From assembly GCA_036365145.1 (NCBI GenBank), contig JAEOAD010000029.1:18110001-18174000 (forward strand): DNA of 64,000 bases, given 5' to 3'. Position numbers and translations under genes: made by a program. The DNA is from Orientallactaga sibirica. Taxonomy: Eukaryota; Chordata; Mammalia; Rodentia; Dipodidae. The notes under the pieces are model-generated. The model had not been told where the DNA came from and searched no databases. It was given only the letters and a program-made list of their open reading frames with translations. Of this stretch, positions 11,531 to 22,400 are shown in pieces (position 1 is the stretch's first letter; the number at the start of each line of letters is the position of its first letter).

Positions 11531-11739
11531 TTTGACAGAGAAAGAGGGAGAGAGGGAGAGAGGGAGAGAGGGAGAGAGAAAGAGAGAATGGGTGCACCAG
11601 GGCCTCTAGCCACCACAAATGAACTTCAGATATGTGCGCCCCCTTGTGCACCTGGCTAACGTGGGTCCTGCAGAATTGAACCTGGGTCCTTTGGTTTTGC
11701 AGGCAAATGCCTTAACTGCTAAGCCATCCCTCCAGCCCT
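11483..11739 (-). mobile_element. tRNA-headed SINE with long (AAAT)n tail, minus strand
   Basis: The minus strand begins GGGCTGGAGGGATGGCTTAG, passes GTTTGCAGTGG-equivalent sequence and a (CTCTCC)n tract, and ends in about twelve AAAT units (plus-strand ATTT run 11483-11533). No target-site duplication is evident. Confidence 0.85.
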
Positions 11740-12279
11740 CAAACCTTTCATTTTGATTGTTGATAAGCTTATGTGGAAAATATGGGAAAAAATTTTACCT
11801 TTTTTTTCCCCAGAAGCATGATCATGACTTTGTCATGTTGGCTCTTCTAGGTCTGTCATTTATAATTACGTGTTTAGGTGAATACACTTTCATACACCAA
11901 AAAATCTCAAGGGTAGAAAATGTCAGGAGGCTATTCTTCCTAAAATAATTTTTAAATGTTAAAAAAATGGCAAAAATAAGAACACATTTAATAATTATTA
12001 CTAAAAGATATGCTAGCTCACTTTTAAAACTTGGGTTTAGCAAGAAAAAAAAACTTATTTAGGATAAGTGCTATCATATTTACTTATCCCTTATATATTC
12101 TCTCAATTTATTTGATAAATCTGGGGAACTCTGATATCAAAACATGAGAACAAGGACAATATTAGGAAACTATTCCATTCTTAGTGTGTGAAAAATAAAA
12201 TTATAGAAAAATAGATTCTAACTGCAATGTTACTATATTAAGTAGGGTATGGAAAGAGAAGAAAGGTTGAAAAGTTGTA
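11740..12279. other. Unique AT-rich sequence
   Basis: Non-repetitive sequence between a SINE and the broken 3' edge of a minus-strand L1. I see nothing else in it. Confidence 0.45.
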
Positions 12280-13740
12280 GTTTTTCCAAAGGCCTTCTCT
12301 GCATCAGTTGAGATGATCATGTGGTTCTTGTGGTTCTGTTTATTTATGTGGTGTATTACATTGACCATTTTCCTTATGTTAAACCATCCCTGCATAACTG
12401 GGATGAAGCCTACTTGATCAAGGTAGATAATGCTTTTGATGTGTTGCTGAATTCAGTTTGCAAGGATTGTTAACAGGATCTTTGCATCTAATTTCATTAG
12501 GGATATAGGCCTTTAGTTTTCTTGTTGCATCTCTGTATGGTTTTCATATCACGGTGATACTAGCTTTATGAAATGAGTCGGGGAGGGTTCCCTGGTCTCT
12601 AATTATGTGGAAAAGTCTGAGAAAAATTGGTTTCAGTTCTTCATTGAAGGTTTGATAGAACTCAGCTGAGAATCCATCCAGACCAGGACTTTTCTTTTTG
12701 GGGAGGTTTTTGATTATGTTTTCAATCTCCATGGATGTGATAGGTTTTTTTGGGAGATTAATTTGCTCTGCGTTTAGTCTTGGTAGGTGTTATGCGTCTA
12801 GATATTCATCCATTTCTTCCAGATTATTTAATTTTGTGGAGTAGAGGTTTTGGAAGTATGCCCTGATGATTCTTCCAATTTAATTGATGTCTGTTGTGAT
12901 CTTTCCTTTTTCACTTCTGATTTTGTTAATTTGAGATTTATCTTATTTTTGCTTGATCAAATTGTCCAAGGATTTTTCAATGTTGTTTATTTTTTCAAAG
13001 AACTAGGTCTTCATTTCCTCAATTTTTAAAATTGTTTTCTTAGTTTCCAATTCATTAATTTCTGCTCTAATCTTGGTTATTTCTTTCCGTGTGGAGCTCA
13101 TTGGGTTAGATTCTTCTTGTTTTCCAGAGCCTTTAGGTGGAAGGTCAGGTTATTGATTTTGGATCTCTCTGACTTTGTAATGACAGGATTTAAGGGTATG
13201 AATTTTCCCCTTTAGGACTGCCTTCATTGTGTCCCATAAGTTTTGGTAGGTTGTGTTTTTTCATTATCATCCAATTCTGGGAATTTTACAATTTATTTTT
13301 TGATTTCTTCCATGACCTATTCATTGTTTAAAAGTGTGTTGTTTAGTCTCCAGGAGCTGGTGGAGTTCCAGATGTGTCTCTTGTTTATTTCAAGTTTTAA
13401 AGCATTGTGATCTGACATGATGCAGGAAGTTACTTCAATTTCCCTGACTTTATGAAGGCACACTTTAGGGCCTAATATATCATCAATTTTGGAGAAGGTT
13501 CCATAGGCTGCTGAGAAGAATGTGTATTCTATAGAGTTGGGGTAGGAAGTTCTGTAGAAATCCATTAGATCTAGTTGATCTATGATGTTATTGAGCTCTA
13601 TTATTTCCCTGTTGATTTTCTGCTTGGATGATCTATTGACAGTGGAGTATTGAAGACTCTGACAGTGATGGTGATGATTCTGTTCAATTTCATTCATACT
13701 ATTGTTGATTGTTTGATGATTTGCTTCCAGTTCAGCGATA
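12280..13740 (-). pseudogene. L1 ORF2 remnant: endonuclease C-terminus and RT start
   Basis: Frames on the minus strand show FNTPL-like sequence, LMDFYRT, YTFFSAAYGTFSKIDDILG (the catalytic Asp region of the endonuclease), SDHNALKLE (the Asp-His pair), then KKKSPGLDGFSAEFYQ and MQGWFNIRK...DAEKAF of the reverse transcriptase. Several frameshifts separate these blocks. Confidence 0.8.
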
Positions 13741-13899
13741 TATATATATATATATATATTTTTTTTTTGATCAGGGTTTCATTGGTTGTTGTGTTTTCAT
13801 TTTGGGAATGAATTTCTGTTGCTATCTCTATGAATTCACTGGCGGCTTCCATTGTAGGTCTAGGCATCCTTGGTGGAGATCTCTGTTTTCTGACTTTCG

Positions 13900-13937
<38 letters not shown>

Positions 13938-13951
13938 ATTGCTGTGTACAC
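13700..13951 (-). pseudogene. L1 ORF1 N-terminal remnant with A-tract
   Basis: An expanded A run of about 35 (plus-strand T run 13902-13937) follows an ATG and encodes poly-Lys, then KVRKQRSPPRMPRPTMEAAS. The chain ends in a lysine- and IY-repeat coded by A-runs and (TA)n at 13738-13760, beyond which ORF2 sequence begins. Confidence 0.6.
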
Positions 13952-14149
13952 ATTTTAGGGAAACTTTTTATTTTATTGAAAAGAAAGCAAGTTTTTGTCC
14001 TTTGACCAATGTACCCTCTGACTCAGGCGAACAAGGATGTTGGTACCCAGTGGCCAGTAAGCATACCAGAGCAAAAGGCCTGATTCCACAGCTCACATAG
14101 AACCCAGGCCTCCCTATGCAAGGCACAATGGGACCAATCAGGACCAGGA

Positions 14150-14400
14150 GACTGGGAGAAGCAAGGGAACAGGGATCTGGTCTACTTAGTCTGTATCACA
14201 GCCTCCAGCACACAGGCTGGTGCAGGGAACCCAGACCAGGGAGGTGAGAGGAGCCAGGACACAGGGGTCTGACCTACTCACTACAGACCTGCTGGACCTA
14301 TCTGCATGCAGAACAGTGCAGGGAACAGACTGGGGATGTGGGAGGAGCCAGGAAACAGGGGTCTGGCCTACTCACTCCAGACCACCACGCCTGCCCACCC
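14150..14400 (-). repeat. Tandem monomers, about 96 bp period, L1 5' UTR
   Basis: Two clear units start at GTGCAGGGAAC (14220 and 14316) and share GAGGAGCCAGGA, ACAGGGGTCTG and CCTACTCACT. A more diverged third unit covers 14150-14219. On the minus strand the core is GTGAGTAGGCC, the same core as the array at 5036-5600, so both belong to L1 5' UTRs. Confidence 0.65.
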
Positions 14401-15488
14401 ACAAACTGTCTATGCTGTCTTGCATTTCTTAAGGGTGAGATTTCTCTTCTATTTCAGCTAGCAGTACAGACAACTAACACCATGTCTGGGTCACAGAGAC
14501 AGATCCAGATGTACAACATCTGCTGTTTTATAATGCACATATAAGGCAATGGGGAAAAATAAGGGATGAGACATCGTCTCCACTCAAACAAAACTACATC
14601 TAGAAACAAATGATATGAGAAATCATACAAGTGAGGGAAAAAAAAAAAAAAACTCTTTGGAAGTCATAATCCAGGACTACAATAAATACAAGGTTAAAAA
14701 AAAAACTCTTTGGAAGCCATAATCCAGGACTACAATAAACACAAGGTAATACCCTGGTTGTTGCTAGGAACAAATGCAGAGACACCATGTATATAGGTAG
14801 GAACAAATCTTGGAAGACACAAAACCAGGGAGATAGCATGTATAGAGATATGAAAAATAATATTGCAACAAACTCAGTTTTAAATTGATGGTGGCTTACT
14901 CTAAATGTCTATAAAAGTGCAACTCAAGGTCATGATACAAAAGATCATTAGAAAAAAATGATAAGAATAGTCATTTTGGCACCTTTTCCCACTGAGTATT
15001 ATAATACAATAACTGCTCTTTTGTTTCAGGCATAGAAATCATGGAGTGAATGAGCTTGATCAATGAATCCAGAAACATATACATAGATGAAGAAACATTT
15101 AGCAAGGGAAATTTCAAAGTCATAAGACAGGCATATTATTATTATTATTACTTTCCATTAAAATAATACAATGAGGTCAAAATGAGGTATGTAAATTTAA
15201 TATAGTGACATGAAAACAAAGAAAATCTTAAAAATGGAGGTCATAATTTCCATTATGTTTTGATGATAATGTCTTGTGTAACATAAGCTTAGACTTGGAA
15301 GAGTCAAAAGATCTATGCTAAATATCACTATTAAAGTGAAAAATGATTCTAAACAGTGAAAACTATCTCCTGTTCAGAGGACAATGAATTAATGACTTAC
15401 TCATGTTTAAAAAGTTCCTATTTATCTTAAAAAGACATGTTTAAAATTTGAAAAGTCATTGAAAAATAACACAGCACATACATCAATA
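14401..15488. other. Unique sequence with a 53-bp tandem duplication
   Basis: Mostly non-repetitive. Positions 14651-14703 and 14704-14750 are two near-identical copies (core AACTCTTTGGAAG...CAGGACTAC) joined by an A-run. A short (ATT)n lies at 15134-15150. Confidence 0.6.
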
Positions 15489-15495
15489 AATGACA

Positions 15496-15640
15496 GAAGC
15501 CAGGATCTCTAGCCAGTGCAAACAAACTCCAGACGCATGTGCCCCTTAGGCATGTGGCTTACGTGGGTCTTGGGGAATCAAACTTGGGTCCTTTGCCTTC
15601 ATAGGCAAATGCCTTAACCACTAATACATCTCTCCAGCCC
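15496..15640 (-). mobile_element. tRNA-headed SINE lacking its tail, minus strand
   Basis: The minus strand starts GGGCTGGAGAGATGTATTAG and stops at the GTTTGCACTGGCTAGAGATC region, without CT-rich tract or A-tail. AATGACA flanks it (15489-15495 and 15641-15647), so the copy may have inserted in truncated form. Confidence 0.75.
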
Positions 15641-15647
15641 AATGACA

Positions 15648-16337
15648 TATATTCTTATTCATCAAAATCAGCATAAATATAAAGCAAAGGAAAATATCAA
15701 CCTTTAGGGAAGAATCAAAGATATATTAATTAAAAAATTATAAATGAAAATTTGAGTAGCATCAAACTAAGAAGTCTGCATGGCCTTTCACTCCTAAATT
15801 TATTCTTGGACTATATGCCAGAGTAGTGATTACTAATGTGCATGATAAAGGCCTTCATTTCAATGGCTTAAAAGATCAAATTTGAGGATCACTTAAACAC
15901 ATGCTCTCAAGAAATAGGTTAAATGAACTAGCATCTCTCCAAAGAATGGTTTGTAACAAGTACTGGAACAAAAGATGAGATAGCAAGCACAGCTCCTTAT
16001 GATACAGTGTTGTATCATTTGCATACTATAACACATGAAACAGGTATAGTACTGTCGTTTTACAGAGGGGCAAGTGGGGCAATGAGAGAGTGACTTGCCA
16101 ATACTCAAAGAGGCACATCCTTGAGAGGGAACCACATGCCAAGAGCACGGTTTCAGAGTCTATATTTCCCTTATAAGAGTTTACATAAGCATTTTGAATT
16201 ACACTTGTCATTTTCTTTTGATATCATTATTAGTATTTGGCATCAAGATTAATTCATCACTAAAATTAAGACTTCAACTTTTTATAATCTCTGAAGTATA
16301 CTATGAGTGTTCTTTCTGTTTCAAAATTGAGGATCTA
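15648..16337. other. Unique sequence
   Basis: No repeat or gene recognised. The two overlapping minus-strand open frames near 15893-16211 show no domain and have no supporting context. Confidence 0.45.
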
Positions 16338-16484
16338 AACCAGGCGTGATGGCACACACCTTTAATCCCAGCACTCAGGAGGCAGAGATAGGAGAATCCC
16401 CATGATTTTGAGGCCACCATGAGACTACTTAGTGAATTCCAGGTCAGCCTGAGCTAGAGTAATCCCCTACCTTAGAAAAACCAA
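16338..16484 (+). mobile_element. B1 SINE
   Basis: Reads ACCAGGCGTGATGGCACACA, CCCAGCACTCAGGAGGCAG and GAATTCCAGGTCAGCCTGAG, ending CCTACCTTAGAAAAACC. Moderately diverged; no clear target-site duplication. Confidence 0.85.
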
Positions 16485-17182
16485 TATATATAGATGTATT
16501 TCTAATATCTCCTTTGATTTTTCTTATTTTTACTTGTGTTCAGTATTTTAACTTCATCATAGTCAACGCTCATAATTGACTTTTCTGAGTCATGTTTTGG
16601 AGTGCAACTTATCTCTGTTCAAGTCATTTGGGCTTTCAGTGTCCCAACATCTTTAAAATATGTAATCTCTCCTTCCTTTCTTTCTGCTTGAATATATGTT
16701 ATATATAGCATATAATATATGATATGTACGATATAAATACATAAATATATACATCAGTAATAAATTGCAAGTTATTTTCTAACAAATCTCAATAACCTCT
16801 CTGCATAAATTTTTCAGAAGAACACATCCCATGTTGTTGCAAATATATAATCCATTATGAAAGCTGAGTTCCTATTCATTTCATATGTCCAAATCTTCTG
16901 CCAGGCTGCTGCTGTTATTATTAATAAATTTGATGGCTTGTCTATCAGATGTGTCTTCACATTGGTAATAGTATTGTAACTGATGTTAACATGCCTGTTC
17001 TATTCCTCAGTAGAGCATATATAAATAAGCAATTTCTTACATCTAGTTTTTAAGAATTGAAGCCATGGGTAGGCAGCTTCTCTGGGTCCAAATTCTTCTA
17101 CAAAAATTTGTATTTAAAGACTTATTAGCTATAACTGAGTTTACTAGCCAATGTTGAAATATTTGAAGATTTATTTGTTGAG
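16485..17182. other. Unique AT-rich sequence
   Basis: Contains an alternating AT-rich stretch with ATATAT-type motifs around 16690-16760. No gene seen. Confidence 0.4.
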
Positions 17183-17300
17183 TTAATTTTTGGGTTTTTT
17201 TGAGGTAGGGTTTCACTCTAGCCCAAGATGACCTGGAATTCACTATGAACTCTCAGGTTGGCCCTGAACTCAGCGATCCTTCTACCTCTGCCTCCTGAGT
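17183..17300 (-). mobile_element. B1 SINE fragment, minus strand
   Basis: The plus strand reads TTTTTTTGAGGTAGGGTTTC, GACCTGGAATTCACTATGAA and CTACCTCTGCCTCCTGAG; the left monomer start of B1 (CCTTTAATCCC) is missing, so this is the 3' two thirds of a B1. Confidence 0.8.
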
Positions 17301-17884
17301 TTGGATACTTATAACATTGCTGCTGCTAGCCATGTTTCCATCCTGAGCCAGGGCTGGCCTTTGGGAACAGTTCATGACGCACAGAAACAACAGGATTGAT
17401 GTCATATCTTCTGAGGCTAGATTGAAAACAAGTGGTCCTGATTGGTTCCTGGTCATCCAACAATCATGGTCATCCAATTAATACCATGCCTGTGTAAAAA
17501 ATAATAACTAGGCCTCCATATTTGACAACCCTCTAGTGGTATTATTAGCTAATCTCAGGATTAACCTCATCATCTGTCAGTCATGTCAGGGAGCCATTTA
17601 TAAAGCCCAGCACCCAGAACTTTCAGTTGAGCATAGCCTCAGTAGCTATCCAGAAGCAGCTGTGAGTGAAGATTTATCTACTGAGCCCTATCCAAATTCT
17701 TGCTGTAATGTCCATGCTGTAATTAATGTAATAGTTATTTAGAGTGACTAAGTTTGGGAGTAATTTGTTAAATAGCAATTTTAACTACAATAATTTGGAA
17801 ATAAATGAGTTAAATTCTTGGAACTCTGAAATGACTGGAATAAGAGAGAGTTACCTGACATTGTTCTGGTTAAGATCATATTGG
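17301..17884. other. Unique sequence
   Basis: No repeat family recognised. Short open frames at 17253-17477 (minus) and 17536-17742 (plus) have no identifiable domain. Confidence 0.4.
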
Positions 17885-18898
17885 AACAAGCATAGGAAAA
17901 AAAATGGAAAAAAAAAAAATACAGTGGGATTGCATCAAACTCCTCAATTTATATGCACAGCAAAGGAAATAATCAACAGAAAGAAGAGGCGGAATTTGTG
18001 AGAAAATATTTGTAAAATATTTTTATAATATTTTTATTTTATATAAATATTTTTATTTAAAATAATTGTAAATTAATGGGTTAATATGAAAGGTACACAA
18101 TAAATTCAACTCCACAGCATCAAAAATAACTTAATTTAAAAATCGGAAAAGGACTTAAAGTTTCCTTAAAATAATACATAATAATGGATAAGGTGGATTT
18201 GGAACAAGTGCATCACTAATCATCAGGATAATGCAAATTAAAACCACAGTGAATATCACCCCAAACCTGTCAGGGTGGTTATTATCAAAAACACAAGGGA
18301 TGCCAATTTTTTCAAGGATGTATAAAAGAGAATGTGTGTACAGTGTGTGAATGCAGATTTTCATAGCCATCATGGAAAACCCTGTACTAGAGCCCTGCAA
18401 ATATTAACAATCAAGCTACATTTGATGCAAAACCCAAGACAGCACAAATCAAAAGGGACTAAAATCTGTGTCAAATGCAAATTTGTACCTTAGTGTTCAT
18501 AGTAAACAGTTTAAGGAAATGATATGTGTCAAATGGTGAAGGGGTAAAGAAAATAGGGAAAGTCTATAAAATATTATTTAGCCTTTAAAAGAAGAAAATC
18601 TTGTCACTGTGACATTAGAAATTAACCAGGATGAAAAACTATTACTTGAAATAAGTTAGGTACAGCAAGACAGATACTTCATGGTCTTGCTTAATCATGT
18701 GTAATCAAAAACAGAGAACTCAAGCCAGATGTGGTGGCGCATGCCTTTAATCCCAGCACTTGGGAGGCAGAGGTAGGAGGATCACCATGAATTCAATGCC
18801 ACCTGAGACTACAGAATGAATTCCTGGTCACCCTGAGCTAGAGTGAGAGCCTACCTCAGAAAACAAAACAAAACAAAACAAAACAAAACAAAACAAAA

Positions 18899-18931
<33 letters not shown>

Positions 18932-19290
18932 GAAGAAAGGAGAACTCTTGGAAGTATAAAGAAGAATGGACTTTACCAGTGAGCTATGGAATCCGGGAGG
19001 ATGGGAGGACTGATATGGGACAGAAAACTTCCATGTCCAGTGAAAGCAAGTTCAGGAAATCTATTATACAATATAGTGACTAAAGCTGATTTCAATGTAC
19101 TGTATGTGTAAGAATTGTTAACAAAATGGATTTTGAATGCTGTTCCCCACAGAAATGTGTTTATGGTAATAAGTGTTTCAAGTAGCTTGATTTAGCCATT
19201 GTGTGGTACATATTAATCAAAGTATCAAAATAAGTACCATAATATAAAACTTTTGGTTTGTTAACTAAAAGCAAAACAAAGGACACTAAA
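17885..19290 (+). mobile_element. Old L1 (L1M-type) 3' end, split by a B1
   Basis: Diverged ORF2 C-terminal sequence is visible: GCACAGCAAAGGAAATAATC near 17957, ATCACTAATCATCAGGATAA near 18213, then the ATTATTTAGCC...GAAATAAGTTAGGTACAGCAA block near 18570-18670. After the B1 the 3' UTR follows (GATATGGGACAG, ATATAGTGACTAAAGC) to about 19290. The pattern matches old mammalian L1MA/L1MB 3' ends better than the younger rodent L1s here. Confidence 0.65.
18722..18939 (+). mobile_element. B1 SINE with (AAAAC)n tail
   Basis: Starts AAGCCAGATGTGGTGGCGCA and ends in about sixteen AAAAC units. An exact 8-bp target-site duplication, GAGAACTC, flanks it (18714-18721 and 18940-18947) in the old L1. Confidence 0.92.
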
Positions 19291-19369
19291 AATTAGTCTT
19301 CTTCATTTTCTTTATCACTTGGTCTCTTAAAATCGGTTCTTTTCATCTCTTCTACAAAATGCCAACCAA

Positions 19370-19529
19370 GAGCTGGGCATGGTGGCACACGCCTTTAATC
19401 CCAACACTTGGGAGGCAGAGGTAGGAGGATTGCCATGAGTTCAAGGCCACCCTGAGACTACATAGTTAATTCCAGGTCAGCCTGGGCTAGAGTGAGACCC
19501 TACCTCAAAAAAAAAAAAAAAAAAAAAAA
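19370..19529 (+). mobile_element. B1 SINE
   Basis: Starts GAGCTGGGCATGGTGGCACA and ends in an A-run of about 22. Exact 9-bp target-site duplication GCCAACCAA at 19361-19369 and 19530-19538. Little divergence from the other B1s, so among the younger ones. Confidence 0.93.
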
Positions 19530-19538
19530 GCCAACCAA

Positions 19539-20001
19539 TTAATCTTAGCTTCAAATATTCTTGATTTTTAAATTTTTAGCAAACATCTAAAATAACTGAT
19601 TGAAAGTTTTTTTAATAACATAATTTTAATCTCTGTAGTTATGTTTTAATTACATTATAATTCCTACTATGTATTTATCATTTTTATCCACTATACTTGA
19701 TTACATAATCTAGTACTTTTGTCCAATTTTTCAAAGATAACACAGTCTGATTTATTAAGAATGTGTTCACATCTAGCATACCAATTTTTTGTCTAAATTA
19801 ATATTGTTTACATATTTTAGCATATTATCCTTGTCTTTGCTTGTTTTCCTTATGTATTTTTATGTTAATGCTAATCATTTATATATTTTTAAATAAAAAC
19901 AAAGTTTACAAATTTACCTATTAGTAAAACAGTAGTTATGTGAAAACTGGTAAGTATATGTTTGATTCTTTCATGACTTTGATTTTATTTTGTTATTCTG
20001 G
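19539..20001. other. Unique AT-rich sequence
   Basis: AT-rich, no recognised repeat or gene. Confidence 0.4.
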
Positions 20002-20015
20002 CACAATATCTTTTA

Positions 20016-20278
20016 TTTTAAATTATTTTATTTATTTTTGAAGAGAGACACACAGAGAGACAGACAGAGAAGGAGAGGAAGACAGATAGAGATAAGCGCA
20101 CCAGCAGTCTCTCAGCTGCTGTGAACGACATCCAGATGTGTGCACCCCCTTGTGGTCAAGTGCGACATTGCACCCTTGCGTCACTTTGCATCTGGCTAAT
20201 TGTGGGACCTGGAGATTGGAACCGGGTTCTTAGGCTTAGCAGGCAGATGCCTTAACCACTAAGACATCTCTCCAGCCC
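20016..20278 (-). mobile_element. tRNA-headed SINE, long subfamily, minus strand
   Basis: Target-site duplication CACAATATCTTTTA is exact at 20002-20015 and 20279-20292. Compared with most copies it has about 45 extra bases after AGCCAGATGCAAAGTGACGC (minus strand), including GTCGCACTTGACCACAAGG. The copy at 35961 carries the same extra segment, so this is a distinct subfamily. Confidence 0.88.
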
Positions 20279-20292
20279 CACAATATCTTTTA

Positions 20293-20614
20293 AAATAATA
20301 TTTGGTTTTAGAGTAGTTTTAGAATTACATAAAATGAAGCTAATAGCAGAGATACTTTTAATCGCATACTATTAATATTTCAGTACAATATATTTATCAC
20401 AGTTGATGAATCAATATATATTGTTAATAACTAAGCTCCATATTTCATGTGAAACTTCGTTTCTTCTATGTGCATTTTGATAAATACATATTGTCATGAA
20501 AAATACTTTGATGGCCCAAAGGAACCCCATAGATTCACCTGTCCATCTCGACTTCTGAAATTCCTCTCCCTGGCCTTCACCTATCAAATTGCATCATCTT
20601 TGATTATTTCCAGT
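20293..20614. other. Unique sequence
   Basis: No repeat or gene recognised. Confidence 0.35.
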
Positions 20615-21100
20615 TTGGAGTAATTGTGAAGAAAGTTAGTATATTTATTCAAGTGCAGGCTTTTGTGTACACATAGATTTTCTATTCATTTTAGTCAATA
20701 TTCAAAAGCATTATTTATTAAATATTACAGTAAAATGTTTCAGGCTTTCTAAGAAACTGCTCAGCTATCTCACAAAATGTTGGTACTTTACAAACCCAAA
20801 AATGATGAATAAAAATTTCCTTTATTGCATATCTTTGCCAATATTTGGATAAACAAATTTTACATTAGCCACATAGTGGAATATCATCTGTAATGAAAAC
20901 GAATGAGTTATAAGACCACATAAAAAGACACTAAGAAACCTAAAATAAATGTTAACCATCTGAAAGAAGCCAATTGAAAGAATCACATATTACATTATTT
21001 TCCGGAAAAGGCAAAACCATACAGATAGTAAAAAGTTCAGTGGTTGTCATGGGGAGGGAAGCAGGAAGAAGGGTGAATAGATGAAGTGCTGAGGACTCTT
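20615..21100. mobile_element. Two old L1 pieces in opposite orientation
   Basis: 20615-20845 reads as antisense old L1 (GTGAAGAAAGTTAGTATATT, TTGTGTACACATAG, CTCACAAAATGTTGG, ending TTTGCCAATATTTGG). About 20850-21100 reads as sense L1M ORF2 end and 3' UTR (CACATAGTGGAATATCATC, GAAAAGGCAAAACCATACAG, CAGTGGTTGTCATGGGGAGG). Both are highly diverged, so assignment is by layout only. Confidence 0.45.
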
Positions 21101-21479
21101 AGGCCTGAGGTAAGGCTTTTGACCCTATTTTGTAGTAAAGGTAATAGTGGACACTTGATGGCATGCACAGGTCAGGATCCAGGACCTCTCATGTTGCCAC
21201 GGGGGGCCAACCCTTGGGAAATAGCCACACCCAAATGACAGCACCCTGTCAGCAGTTCTCTTGAGAGTGTTCGCTTGCTCATTGTTCACTTTCAAGTGGT
21301 ATGTGTTTGCAGAGATAAATTTTATTAAATATGCATTTTAAAAATATTTGCTTTCAATCTGTGGCTCATCTTTGTCTTAACGCCTTTAACTGAGCAGAAC
21401 TTTGACTTTTTCTTTAAATTGAAAAAAAAATCTATTATCAGTTTTACATCTCATAGAACATACTTTCATTTATTAGCTT

Positions 21480-21790
21480 TGTGCATGTATGTATGGATTG
21501 TGTATGTATATATGTGGAACTGTTTGGTGACCGTGAGTATGGGTATATGCACAAGACAGTAAGCCTGTGGAGGTCAGAGGACAACCTTGAGGATTGGTTC
21601 TTGGCTTCTACTTGTTTGAGACAGTTTCTCACAGTCCAACATTGTGACACCAGGCTAGCTAGTCTGAGAGCTTTTAAAGATTCTGCTGTCTCCACTTTCT
21701 ATGTTGCCCTAGGAGTCTGGAAATGCAGGTTCATCTCCTGTGCTAGAAGCGATTTACACACAGGCACAGGAAATGAACCTGCAATTCCAG
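21480..21790 (-). mobile_element. B4-like SINE, minus strand
   Basis: The plus strand shows the reverse-B4 order: TGGAGGTCAGAGGACAACCT, CTTGTTTGAGACAGTTTCTC, CACCAGGCTAGCTAGTC and TTCTGCTGTCTCCACTTTC. Its distal half overlaps the left arms of the inverted duplication at 21612-21847. Confidence 0.6.
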
Positions 21791-21847
21791 ATTCCTAGGG
21801 CAACATAGAAGGTCCAATGTTGGACTGTGAGAAACTGTCTCAAACAA
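21612..21847. repeat. Large imperfect inverted repeat (hairpin)
   Basis: Inner arms 21697-21743 and 21764-21810 are 47 bp each with 3 mismatches, separated by a 20-bp loop. Outer arms 21612-21644 and 21815-21847 are 33 bp and nearly perfect. The left side has a 52-bp spacer (21645-21696) between outer and inner arms; the right side has only 4 bp. The left half is B4 sequence, so the right half looks like an inverted copy that lost 48 bp. Confidence 0.9.
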
Positions 21848-21914
21848 CTATGCAGGTCTCCTAGATTAGACTTTTGATGCATCTAAAATCTCATCACTGA
21901 ATTTAAAATCATCT

Positions 21915-22081
21915 GAGCTGGGCGTAGTGGTGCACACCTTTAATCCCAGCACTTGGGAGGCAGAGGTAGGAGGATCACTATGAGTTTGAGGCCACCCTGA
22001 GACTACATAGTGAATTCCAGGTTCAGCCTGAGCTAGAGTGTGACCCAACCCTGCCTCAGAAAAAAAAAAAAACAAAACAAT
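21915..22081 (+). mobile_element. B1 SINE
   Basis: Starts GAGCTGGGCGTAGTGGTGCA; exact 10-bp target-site duplication AAAATCATCT at 21905-21914 and 22082-22091. Full B1 body with an A/AAAAC tail. Confidence 0.93.
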
Positions 22082-22154
22082 AAAATCATCTAAACATTTT
22101 TTTTTTATTATCTTCAAGAAATGTAATAGTTTTTTTTTTTTTTTTTTTTCCTTT

Positions 22155-22400
22155 ATGGTGCTGTCTATGGTCCATTTCATTTTCAGTTAGTTTTTAGCAT
22201 GTGATGTCAAAGTCTAGATTTATTTTTTTTTGCATGTGATTATGTACTAATCCCAGTATTGTTTGTTGAAAAGGCAATGCTTACTCAGTTGAAGTCCTTT
22301 TGTCCTTTGTCAATGATCTGTTGACTATAAGTCTATTTATATGTTCTCAGTATTGTTTATTGATGTTTCCCATATTTTTATTAATATTGTACCTTTGAAT
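22155..22400 (-). mobile_element. Old L1 fragment, minus strand
   Basis: Blocks such as GTATTGTTTGTTGAAAAGGC, TTTGTCAATGATCTGTTGAC and AAGTCTATTTATATGTTCTC follow the antisense ORF2 order of old L1s. It begins after a T-run at about 22130-22150. Diverged. Confidence 0.5.

Larger units (their letters stand above)
12280..14400 (-). mobile_element. Minus-strand L1, middle and 3' end missing
   Basis: In minus orientation: 5' UTR monomers (14400-14150), remaining 5' UTR (to about 13955), ORF1 N-terminus (13951-13770), then directly ORF2 endonuclease (from about 13740) and reverse transcriptase (to about 12280). The homology stops just after the DAEKAF motif of the RT, so the last two thirds of ORF2, the 3' UTR and the poly(A) are absent. 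An (AT)n/A-rich patch marks the ORF1-ORF2 junction. Stops and frameshifts throughout. Confidence 0.75.

Noticed and set aside
11243..11659. 138-codon frame with LFIYLFIY and RERGRE repeats
   Set aside because: The repeats come from (ATTT)n and GA-rich parts of a minus-strand SINE; the upstream part shows no domain.
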